In this document: piece by piece, positions 10,221 to 19,277 of the stretch | How the letters are laid out: every line of letters begins with the position of its first letter | How positions within the stretch are numbered: the first letter of the stretch is position 1 | NCBI GenBank assembly: GCA_902728285.1 | Contig: CACVBU010001142.1 | Coordinates: forward strand, 126,894 to 190,893 | From: Clytia hemisphaerica | Taxonomy: Eukaryota; Cnidaria; Hydrozoa; Leptothecata; Clytiidae | Length of the DNA stretch: 64,000 nt | Direction: 5' to 3' | Program-made: the position numbers and the translations under genes | The notes under the pieces: generated by a model | What the model saw: only the letters and a program-made list of their open reading frames with translations | Databases searched by the model: none | Told to the model about the DNA's origin: nothing

Positions 10221-12053
10221 GTGATAGAGAATGATAACATAAAGATATGTGCATTATTTCGATTCCATTAAAGTATAATTAATAGTTTAGTGCAATTACT
10301 GTTATACATTTGGAATGATGTAGAGGATTTCTTTTGAAAGAAACGCATTTCAATTAAACTTGGAGGTTTCTGGGGGAATTCGTCAATAGTAAGCACGTAT
10401 ACTGATACAATCTGCTAGACATTAATACGGCAATATCTGCTCTTCATCTTTGATTCTCTCTATAGTGATTAGATTGACACATCCGCGATAAAATTTCTAT
10501 ACTTGGTCGTCCTGATACTCAGGGTACGACATGGAGGTCGGAGAATGCCCCGAATCCCCCCCCCCCCTGAGATGCCAAAAAGTGCAAATAAACGTGTCGT
10601 GAAATTGTAGTACGAGTTTTATATTGGTCAAACCTTCCTCCTCACTTCTGTCCAGGATTTTAAACATATTATGAGCTCTTCATTATTCAATTAAGTTATG
10701 TAGCCAATATAGGCGAAAAAAGATGATGTGCGCATTATTACCTCCTGAAAAGTCAAAAAGTGCTTGCAACAATGCCACATCCTGGTTGAGTTTTGTATGA
10801 TTTTTACATTGGCCGCACTTCTATGAGGTTTTTGAACTAGCTAGGTAAGCAAAATTGGTGAAAAATAGGCAAAAGTTTTGAAGTTCAATATTATCCACAC
10901 TTCTATGAGGTTTGTGAGCATTCTTGAGCTCTCCAACTAGCTTAGGTAAGCAAAATAGGCGAAATATAGCAAAAATAGCATTTTTTACCCTCTGAAACGT
11001 TGAAAATTGCCAGTAATGACAACGTAACCTTAATTTTCTTAACGATTGCGATTAAGTCCAACGTTTTCTATGTTTTAGTTAAATTTTTGAATATTTTAAA
11101 GCGTCTAATTTGTTAATGAGGGTGAAAACAGGCTAAAAATAGACTAAAATGGATACTTTTTACCCGTTTTTCTCCTTGCGAGGCCCTGGAAAACATTTTT
11201 CGAAGTTTTTTGTTTTACTACTTCTTTTGAGTATATTTACCAAGTTTCAAGACATTTCCATGGCTAAGATAAAAAGATATGAGCTGATGTTACTGACATA
11301 AAACGGCTTCTCAATAGTAATTCCTTACCCGAGCTCTTTTAGGACCCCCTAATTCAAAAGCCCCCTTAAAATGCTATTTATCTCTTCATTCCATAAACTG
11401 GATGTTGAGGAGCACGAAAATCGTATAGAAAGTTACTACCCCTCTAGGTTGGCGCTACCCGGCACTCAGAAGCTGGTCTAAAAACACATGGCTTGAAGCT
11501 GTAAGGAGATTCGCTGCCATTGAGAATAGGGAATACTACTACATAATTCAAAAATAGTTGGACAGTAGGGTCTTTTCTGATACTCATAACTCTTTCTGTG
11601 TTTATTTTCATGACTTCTTGTAAGCAGATTTTTTGTTTGTCTTGAAATTATCTTTCTTTTGATATATAATACTTGTATATTTGAACAACTTAATTTTCGG
11701 ACATATTTTCCGGACATGTCCGGTTTTAAACTGTCCGAAAAAGTGGTTTCCCCTGTCCGGATTGATGGGGCTTTTTTTTTGGTAACTCAGTATACCCTAA
11801 AGAACATCTGTGCCAATTTTCAGCTTGATGGCAATTTTGTCCAGGTCTCAGGCTAATTCTACCTGACTAGTGCTTCATTTGACAACTCTGAAGACAAACA
11901 GCAACATTAAAAGCACTGCCTAACTCTCCCAATAGGATAAAACCAAAAGTTCCGCATAATAATAATACTAATTATCACTAACATAGTAGGAAAAATATAA
12001 AAAGATTTTGATGTCATGACTAAGGATTTTAAACCCCTTCCCTAACACAAAAT

Positions 12054-12751
12054 GGTGCACTTCGGCAAGTTAAGGCCTGTGCAAAAAATTAACGAATCAA
12101 ATAATGCGTGACGGCCAGTTATTCCACCCTCTTTTCGGGAAAACTTTTTGATTTTTCTCACCTGTCATATTAATGCCTTTTCAAAAAGTCCTGGGCCAAA
12201 AATTGTGTTTCAGCCATTTTGGAAAAATTAAGGAAAAACACTTTTTGCTGACGTCAGCAAAAATTTGAATTGCTAATAACTCCTGGAATATTTATCAAAA
12301 TGAACTGAAATTTGGTACGAAGGTAGAATTTATAAATATCTTTTATTTCCAAAAAAAAAACTTTTCAAAAAATTGATGACGTCAGCATTTTTTCAGGAAA
12401 AACGAAAATTGTTGATATTTGCTGACGTCATGAATTTTTTGAAATTTTTTTTTGGAAATGAAAAAAATTTATCCACCCTACCTTCGTACAAAATTTGAGC
12501 TCATTTCAATAAATATTCCAGGAGATATTAGTATTTCAAATTTTTGCTGACGTCAGCAAAAAGTGTTTTGCCTTAAATTTCCCAAAATGGCTGAAACAGA
12601 ATTTTTGGCCCAGGACTTTTTGGAAAGGTATTAATATGAAGAGTGAAAATAACGAAAAAATTTCCCATAAAAAGGGGTGGAACAACTGGCCGTCACGGCC
12701 GTCACGATTTCTCGAATTTTTTGCACAGGCCTTAACTTGCCTGAGCATACC
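12054..12751. mobile_element. Foldback element with CRE-type palindromes (element G)
   Basis: The arms of about 310 bp are inverted around about 12400. The ends share CAAGTTAAGGCCTGTGCAAA, and a CGTGACGGCC block lies further in. TGACGTCA-type palindromes occur four times, symmetrically (about 12250, 12372, 12422, 12547), most as GCTGACGTCAGC. No target duplication could be fixed because the outermost 12 bases are diverged. Confidence 0.7.
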
Positions 12752-13032
12752 AAGTTACAGGAATGGAAAATAGTTTAAAAAATGCTACCAACTGATTTCT
12801 AACGGTATTTCCGTACTACTTTTAATAAGAAGTTATTACTTTAAGCCTCAATTAAATAGTTCAAATGATAATGGATTCACTTACTCTCAAATATGAGCGT
12901 ATGACACATCGAGGCTGAAAAAATTTCCAACCTAAAATTTTGAGGGGAAAGAGTCTATTTTCATGCGATATGTTGTTGAGTCAGAAAAAACATGCTTTGA
13001 AGTTAAAGAAAAAATACAATACAGATATCGAT

Positions 13033-13286
13033 TCAATTCAATTCAAAACATTTCTATTTCTATTTGGTTGAGTTGCAGGAGGCTTTGAGGCCTATTTTTG
13101 CAACTATAGATGCTTTCAATGAGCCCCCCGTCAGCACCTTAGACTGACTACCGAATTCCCCTCTCATGACATGGGTTGATCCGGGCGAAGGTTCATTCAC
13201 TTGCCAAGTGAACCACTGCAAGTGGGAATCGAACCTCAGTCGCTTGTGCAGCAACCAAGGTCAATGACCACTACACCACAGCGCCT
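13033..13286 (-). mobile_element. tRNA-derived SINE
   Basis: On the minus strand the head reads GGCGCTGTGGTGTAGTGG, with an A box at 13268-13278 (TGGTGTAGTGG) and a perfect B box GGTTCGATTCC at 13225-13235. The body runs to an AATTG repeat tail near 13033-13048. Both internal polymerase III boxes are intact and correctly spaced, so this is a well preserved copy. Confidence 0.8.
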
Positions 13287-13325
13287 TATATATGTATTTA
13301 CCCACCCGAAGGAAACGAACACCAA

Positions 13326-13364
13326 GGACACCATGGCTGGTTTTAATTAAGGGGGTTTTTATTA
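13326..13364 (+). repeat. 40-bp dispersed repeat, second copy at 30994-31034
   Basis: GGACACCATGGCTGGTTTTA and the following ATTAAGGGGGTTTTTATTA match 30994-31034 with four or five differences. In both places an AT-rich inverted stretch follows (here AACACAAATT...AATTTGTGTT, about 13356-13392). The family is unknown. Confidence 0.5.
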
Positions 13365-13458
13365 ACACAAATTTTTTCAATTTGTGTTAATAAAATGACT
13401 ATATTTGTGTAATAAGGAACATCAGCAAGAGCCTGGTTTCTATGATTTAGTTGATGTA

Positions 13459-13890
13459 AGTCCAGACGATCTCAATCGAACGGAATCGATGATCGAACCA
13501 GTCGAACCAAATCGAACGCAATCAACCGATTGAAATTCGATTGTCGAACGCAATCGAATCTCAACTGAATATTACCGCGTTCGATTGATGTTGGATTATG
13601 TTTGATTGCGTTTGATTGCGTTCAATTGAGATCGTCTGGAGTTGATTGTCTATTTTTTGCCGCCATCTTTGTTTCGACGGTTAGAAAGCAGTATGGTCCG
13701 ATCAACAATACGATCGACGTTTCCTGACAACAACGACAATCAACAATGACAATCGAACCAGTCGAACAACAATCGAACCAATTGAATATTACCCACAATT
13801 TTGATGTTTGATCGAGATTTGATTGCGTTCGACAATCGAATTTCAGCCGGTCGATTGCGTTCGATTCTGTTCGAGTTCGTGGACTTGAAT
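13459..13890. mobile_element. Inverted-repeat element saturated with ATCGAACGCAATCGA words
   Basis: The arms at about 13464-13566 and 13813-13885 are inverted: AAGTCCAGACGATCTC-like tips, then CGAACGCAATCGACCG and GAAATTCGATTGTCGAACGC. The word ATCGAACGCAATCGA or variants occur at least eight times in both orientations. An inner GATCGTCTGGA copy at about 13627 suggests a partly duplicated or rearranged element. No gene. Confidence 0.6.
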
Positions 13891-14105
13891 CGCTCAATAA
13901 AGCAAGGGGAATTAATGAATGGGTTTACCGTCCACCGCCCGTATGCCCTCGACCTGCAGCTCAAAAAAGTTCATTATTTTAGTAATAGTTCATTATTTTG
14001 TTTTTTTTCCAAAAATATTTCCAGTTCCAGTATCTGCAATCACCTTTCACATTCACAACCTTCTTTACAGTCACTTTTGGTTTTTGATTGACGATGATTC
14101 ACTAG
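13888..14105 (-). repeat. Dispersed repeat, inverted copy of 5816-6075
   Basis: This is the reverse complement of 5816-6075, including the GC-rich core and the AAGTTCATTATTTTAGTAAT region. The copies differ mainly in the number of 19-bp units. Confidence 0.65.
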
Positions 14106-14109
14106 ACTA

Positions 14110-15030
14110 GGCTCTTATACGTATACGAGAACATAAACAAAGATTGAATACAATAAAATTTGATGTTTTTCAATTTATATTACATACAACATTTTTATTT
14201 CATATATTATACGCTAATTACAAGAAAACTGGTCTTTGAAAAAAAATTATATTGGAAAATTCAAGAAAGGGAGAATTGAAGCTTACTTTTTCGATGGCAA
14301 GGGAAAAGTTATGGGGAAGGGGACTAAAATGGAATAGTTGAGATTTAGAGATCGATTGAGTGTAACGTTGAGCGGTGATAAAAGTAAAAGTAAAATGGAG
14401 GAAGGGTCTGAATAGGGGGAGTGTTAGGAATGGGGAGGAGGGAGACATAGGAATTGAGAGAAGGGGGTTTAAAGGGCAAGGTAAGGTTTGAAAGGCGTTT
14501 TGAGAAACAAGAGAAGATTGACAAAAAAGAGAAAAGAATTGATATGAGAATTGGTAAAAGTTTTATCTTTTTGATTTTTGGCCACAAACAATTTCCACAG
14601 TGGAATCTTTGGTTTTCATTTCAAAGAACAGAGAATTTCAAGACTTTACCGAGAGAAGGAGTCTAGTACCCGAGCATGCCCGTTGGATCTTTTATGAATC
14701 AGAAAATTAACCCTAAAAGAAAGTAAACCAGCAAGCTAACATTTGCAACGAGTTCAATTTATTGACATAGAATACTCTCTAAGTTTCTTGTTTTTCTAAA
14801 AGTTTGGTCATGTGCTATTATTTGTAAACTTATATTACAGTTTCCTGTCCACAGAAAGATTCAGTCGAACTTAACTTGCGTACTATACTCCTTCTCGTGG
14901 GAGGCTTGAAAAACTTTGCTCTTTCAAATGGAAACAAAAGATTCAACAATAGAAGTTCATTCCACGAATCAAAAGAAAGGAACCTTAAAAACTAGAAAAC
15001 AAAAATTGGAAAGAAAAGAGAATGATTACA
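14110..15030. other. No gene; purine-rich stretch
   Basis: The plus strand from about 14255 to 14560 is strongly purine-rich (for example GGGGAAGGGGACTAAAATGG). It gives short open frames on both strands without splice signals or resemblance to known proteins. The remainder is 3' flank of the coiled-coil gene. I see no other feature. Confidence 0.35.
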
Positions 15031-15036
15031 AGATAT

Positions 15037-15995
15037 TTATTGCGAAGAGTTATTGTCGTTGTTGTTGAAAGAACTTTTTAGTTCATTCAATCCTTGTTCC
15101 AAGTCCATGAAAAATTGATCGAAATGTTCTTCAATGACATCGATAGCTTGCTTGGTTTTGCTGTCAAAGAATTTGGATGGCAAGGTGTTGTTTGCACTTT
15201 GAGGCACGTGAGTTTGTGAGTAGTTTTGGTGCAAGTCTCTTTGTCTTTCATGACTGATCAAGTCGGCGCAATTATTGTCAACTTGTTTAGTAGTCAAGAG
15301 ATCTTCGTATTCCATTGGAGTATTATCGACTTGTTCAGCAAGCTCGTTATATTCGATTTGTAGAGCGTACATTTCTTGTCGCTCGGTGTTGATGACCGCT
15401 TCCATTTGGTCCTTTTGCTTGCTCGTAAAAAGCCAATCTATCTTTTAACGATCGGATACGACGAGAAGATCTCTTGATGCGTTGGTCTTGTTCCTTTGTT
15501 GTGAGCATCAAATCTTCGATGCGAAGTTCCAAATCTTCTTTCTCTTCCTCGACATGTCGGAGCATTTTGGTGAAATATTTCGTGCTCCTCTCGCACTTTT
15601 CGAATTCTATTTGAAGGTTTGCGATTTGCTTATCTTTTTCAGCGCGTAATTCTTTCATCCCTTTCTTCAACAAATCGATCGCAATTCCCTTGGAAATGTT
15701 TTCTTGTTCCAAAGATTCGATTTTATCTTTGAATGTTCTGTCTTCTTGTAAACGGATTTGGTTGACCTCTCTTTGGAGGGAGCCAATGACAGCATCTCTC
15801 GAATGAACTTTATTTTGCAATAATGCGATCTCTTCTCGCAAAATATGTTTTCCTTCGAAGCGAGCGCCATTTGTTTCCTTTTGAAGAATATTCAGAACTG
15901 CGTCTTTTGAAATGACTTTATTGTTCAGGGAGGCGTTTTCGACTTCCAACCGAAGAAGTCTCTCCCGAAGTTGTCGGTTCTCATAAACCTGAAAA
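15037..15995 (-). CDS. Last exon of a coiled-coil protein, with an apparent frameshift
   Basis: Minus strand. A perfect acceptor (TTATTCTTTTTCAG) precedes the first codon at 15995. The frame then runs about 190 residues of charged, leucine-spaced heptads (VYENRQLRERLLRLEVENAS and onward), typical of a long parallel coiled coil. Near 15411-15417, at an AAAAGG run, the heptad pattern jumps to another frame (DQMEAVINTERQEM...) and continues about 125 residues to a TAA at 15037. The first frame would otherwise end at 15347 after a non-coiled tail. A single-base indel (assembly or real) explains this best. The AATAAA signal overlaps the stop codon (15036-15041). 5' exons were not found in 16.0-19.0 kb. 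An in-frame ATG at 16006 could start it, but the acceptor makes that less likely. No family recognised. Confidence 0.6.
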
Positions 15996-16009
15996 AGAAT
16001 AATCATAAA

Positions 16010-17440
16010 TTTATCATAAAACTAATTCCATTCAAAATCAACGTCTCCTCATTTCTTGCCAGGCGAGGACATTCGCTGTCATAATGGCTATCGCAACTCC
16101 CTGTTCAAGTCGACGCTCTAACTGAAAGCTGACAGGATGAAATATTTTTTACCTCCCTCCTTCCCTGCAGTTATGGTTGTAGGCGATCCTCACTTATTTA
16201 TACTAATATTGTATTTATCGGGACAAATTTTCCCCAAAACTTATTATTCGAGGATTAGCCATAATTTCATGTCAAACTTTTACATCTACCGACTCACACT
16301 TACTTCTCAGCAGTCTGACTACTTGATTGGTTTCTACCCCTAATCTAGGTCATAGGCAAATGGAAAGTGAAATATGATTTTTTTTAAATATCAAAATTTT
16401 TGCTGACGGTAGACAATTTTCCCTACAGCAAGAAAATAGAGAAAAGGGCTATATATGTACAAGCTCACATTAAAATATTCCAAAATTGATATTTATGGCG
16501 TTATTGCTTAGCAGCAAAGCCTCTAATCCACCCCCTCAGTTTTACATTATTGGAAAATCGATATGCGAGTGTCCGATTGTTATGTCACTGTTTTTTACAT
16601 ATGTATTGATTTACAATGTAAAAAAAAATAGAAAATAACGCCACAAGGTTAAGTAAAACAACAGTCTGAACGAATAGATTGAGAGATGGATAGATAATTT
16701 TTCATACAGCTCTTAATTGATCTAAATCATATTGCGCTTCTTTCCAGCTATGTTTGACAGGATAGAAATTGGGTGGAATTGCTTCACTTCCATTTTAGAC
16801 TTAACTTATTATTTGAGAACTGACAAGTTCGTTTTCCCTTAACTTTACAACCTAAAAAGGTATTTTATTTTTGCACATAAAATTTCAACCTTGATTGTTT
16901 GAATATTCTCAGTTCTGTTTTTTTGCTAATTTTTTATTATTTTTAGTATATTTTCACTATATTATCTTTTCTTGATTATGCTAAAACTTACTTTATTGAG
17001 ACTATGATTTGGCTTATATGGAAAAATTCGAGAAAAATACCTGAGTATGTGAATATTCAGTCACCTGAGAAACAGCATTTCCCAGAAAAATTACGCAATT
17101 TTACTGTATAAGCAATATTCAGTTTTGTTTTGAGATGTCCCCCTTCTTTTCAATCATTTCACAATACATTCTCTCTATGGATGCGTTTAGACATATCTAG
17201 TGTTTATCATACACTTTATTTTACATTTTTATAAGAAGAAGACGTGGATTAATTTTTGCCTAAAACATAAGGAATATTAAGAACACTCCAGCCTACCATT
17301 TCAAAAGCCTCTTTAAAGGCAATAAATAAATAAAATAAGCATAATAAAAAGAACAGTTCTTTCGGGAGTATTTCTGAGAAAAATTTTTTAATCGACTTGA
17401 AACTTTCTGACTTTTAACAAAATCTTATTAAGAGTACTTG
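16010..17440. other. AT-rich intron or intergenic DNA, no gene seen
   Basis: If the coiled-coil gene has 5' exons, this would be intronic. A minus-strand piece at about 16050-16115 is open and preceded by TTTCAG, but its only donor is weak and out of phase with the 15995 acceptor, so it is not called. Confidence 0.35.
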
Positions 17441-17444
17441 TGCA

Positions 17445-18010
17445 AAATTTTAGGGTCATAGCTTGCTCAGATCAGGTTTTATGGCTTTATTGTGAAACAT
17501 GACATAAAACCCAGCTAAAACCGCTTAAAACTCAAAATTTTAAAGTGCTGATAACTTTTGAACAATTTATTCAATCATTTTCAAATTTTGACACGTAATA
17601 GGCATTGACAATATAAATTTGAAAAATTGAAAAAAAAAATTGAAAATGATGATGTCATCATTTATGACGTCATCAAATTTTCAAAATTTTACTCATCTTC
17701 AGCATAGATTTTAAGAAAAAGTCTTCGTGGAAATTTCAAAACCGGCAATAATGTTAAAGAACCACCTTTTATCTTTCTGAATCTTTAAACAGAATCTAAA
17801 TATCTTTATTGGTTCGATTATAATAGACAGTTTAGTAAACCATATATTTGGGCTTTTTTCCGACAAGTGGAAATTTTGTGATGACGTCATCGGTTTTTGA
17901 ATGACGCCATCAATTTTTTTTTCTTCCTCGAAATTTGTTTCATGATGGAGAACATCTGTACCAAATTTCATGATCATAGCTCTTCTAGATTAAAAATAAT
18001 CGAGGGTGGT
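17445..18010. repeat. Region with four ATGACGTCAT-type palindromes
   Basis: Copies of GATGACGTCATC or close variants lie at about 17650, 17664, 17880 and 17900 within an AT-rich segment. GTCATAGCTTGCTCAGAT near 17455 is echoed by GATCATAGCTCTTCTAGAT near 17968. It resembles the CRE-rich foldback at 12054-12751 in motif but not in termini. Probably a decayed inverted-repeat element. Confidence 0.35.
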
Positions 18011-18474
18011 AGATTCTACCCCCCCCCTGGGGATACCAAAGTCAAAAAAGCTTGGGGCTAATAGGGTTAAAAGAGCCTAAAATCATGAAAAAATAAAAAA
18101 AAGGCTGAGCCTTAACCAAAATTTCTAGTTCGGGTCTTATGTGTTTATTTTGAACAATGTAAAAGTTTTAAGTAAAATGTTTTTATTTTTTTAACACAGC
18201 TTTCCAAAAGTGTTCGCCCTTAATGCCCGTCAGAGTAAGAATACACGTGAGGGGTTGAGAAAAGGCAAGAGAAGTATATATAGACCGTTTCATAAATTAC
18301 GTCAGTCACGAGCAACGCTTACATCGTTTTCAAAGTATTACTATGGTAATTAATATCCATAGGAGTTCATAGAAGTTTACACTATTTATAAAAGTAACAA
18401 TTAAAGACTCTAGAGATTTGATCAACGTTGTAATGGTTTTAAAACTAGGTAGTCGTTGCACTCTAAATAATACA

Positions 18475-18865
18475 CCTTTTCGACCGTAGCCGCCAATACA
18501 CCTATTTCCTATTAGTAGATTCATGCAAAAGTCACGAAAAAACGTCGAGTGAACAAACTTTTGATTGGCGGAGGCATGCAAAGATTACCTCATACTCTGG
18601 ACATTTTGAAAAATATGCTTGTATATGCAATATTTCAGCCAATCAGAAACTTTCTGGACGTTTTTCGTGAATCTTTTACATGAATCCGCTAATAGGAGAT
18701 ACGTGTATTGCCGCGCGGGCATTTTTTATCAGCCTAAACTCGATCCAATCCTTTTTTTACACTTTTTTCTATTGTCTTCAGGCGCGAAAAGAAGACTAGG
18801 ACGGTTTTAGGGTGGTAAAAAATGCCCGTGCGGCAATTAGCAGCTACGGTCGAAAAGGTGTATTC
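18475..18865. repeat. Foldback fragments of a repeat also found at 56.9-57.5 kb
   Basis: ACACCTTTTCGACCGTAGC (18473 onward) is inverted at about 18843-18862, and CGCGCGGGCATTTTTTATC is inverted at about 18815-18835. Inside lie two opposed copies of a GACGTTTTTTCGTGACTTTT plus CTAATAGG segment. The same segment recurs at 57420-57470. Confidence 0.45.
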
Positions 18866-18878
18866 ATGAAAAGGCCTA

Positions 18879-19031
18879 CACGCTTTTTCTTTTATAAGAA
18901 TAGTGTACTTTGGTTAAGGGTGAGCATTATTCTTATTTTTATATTGTTCTAAACAATAGGCCAATTGTTTTAAACCCGAAATCTCACCCTAATATTCGTA
19001 TAGAACTTATTCTTATAAAAGAAAAAGCGTG
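18879..19031. mobile_element. 153-bp MITE with TA duplication (Tc1/mariner-like)
   Basis: The inverted termini are CACGCTTTTTCTTTTATAAG, flanked by TA on both sides (18877-18878 and 19032-19033). It lies about 50 bases upstream of a donor-like GTGAGTATT at 19083 that may end the first, non-coding exon of the nuclease-helicase gene, so it may sit in that gene's promoter. Confidence 0.75.
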
Positions 19032-19277
19032 TATTGCAAGAACTATCATTAACAGTTATTTGTTAGGCCTGCTCTATATCATGTGAGTATTTCCAGAATT
19101 TCCTTATTGTCATTTGTCAAAACGTTTTTCTGTCTTTCCAAGCATGTACCCGTTTTTCATGTCTATCATACATTTCATCTCAAATTTCACACAGTTTGCA
19201 TTTTTATCCTGTTCATAAAAGAAAATTTTTGTTGTTCGACGATTTTTATTTTATTTCGCTTTAAATGTTGGATAAGT

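Larger units (their letters stand above)
6924..11864. mobile_element. Large foldback element with ~960-bp inverted arms (element F)
   Basis: The left arm (about 6924-7895) and right arm (about 10925-11864) are inverted copies with scattered differences. The tips read AGTCAGGTAGAATTAG, and the arms share the palindrome CCGGACATGTCCGG, a CTAGAGGGGTAGTAACTTTC segment and an AAACGGCTTCTCAATAGTAA segment. The interior holds three later insertions: a SINE (8172-8446), element B (8774-9445) and element E (9581-10220). Removing them leaves about 1.4 kb of unassigned spacer. No target duplication was found, and no transposase frame is visible. Confidence 0.75.

Noticed and set aside
19083..19277. Extending the nuclease-helicase protein upstream to the start of the open frame
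   Set aside because: The added 65 residues are Phe/Ile-rich low complexity without an ATG at the frame start, and splice signals (donor near 19083, acceptor before 19278) suit a 5' UTR intron better.
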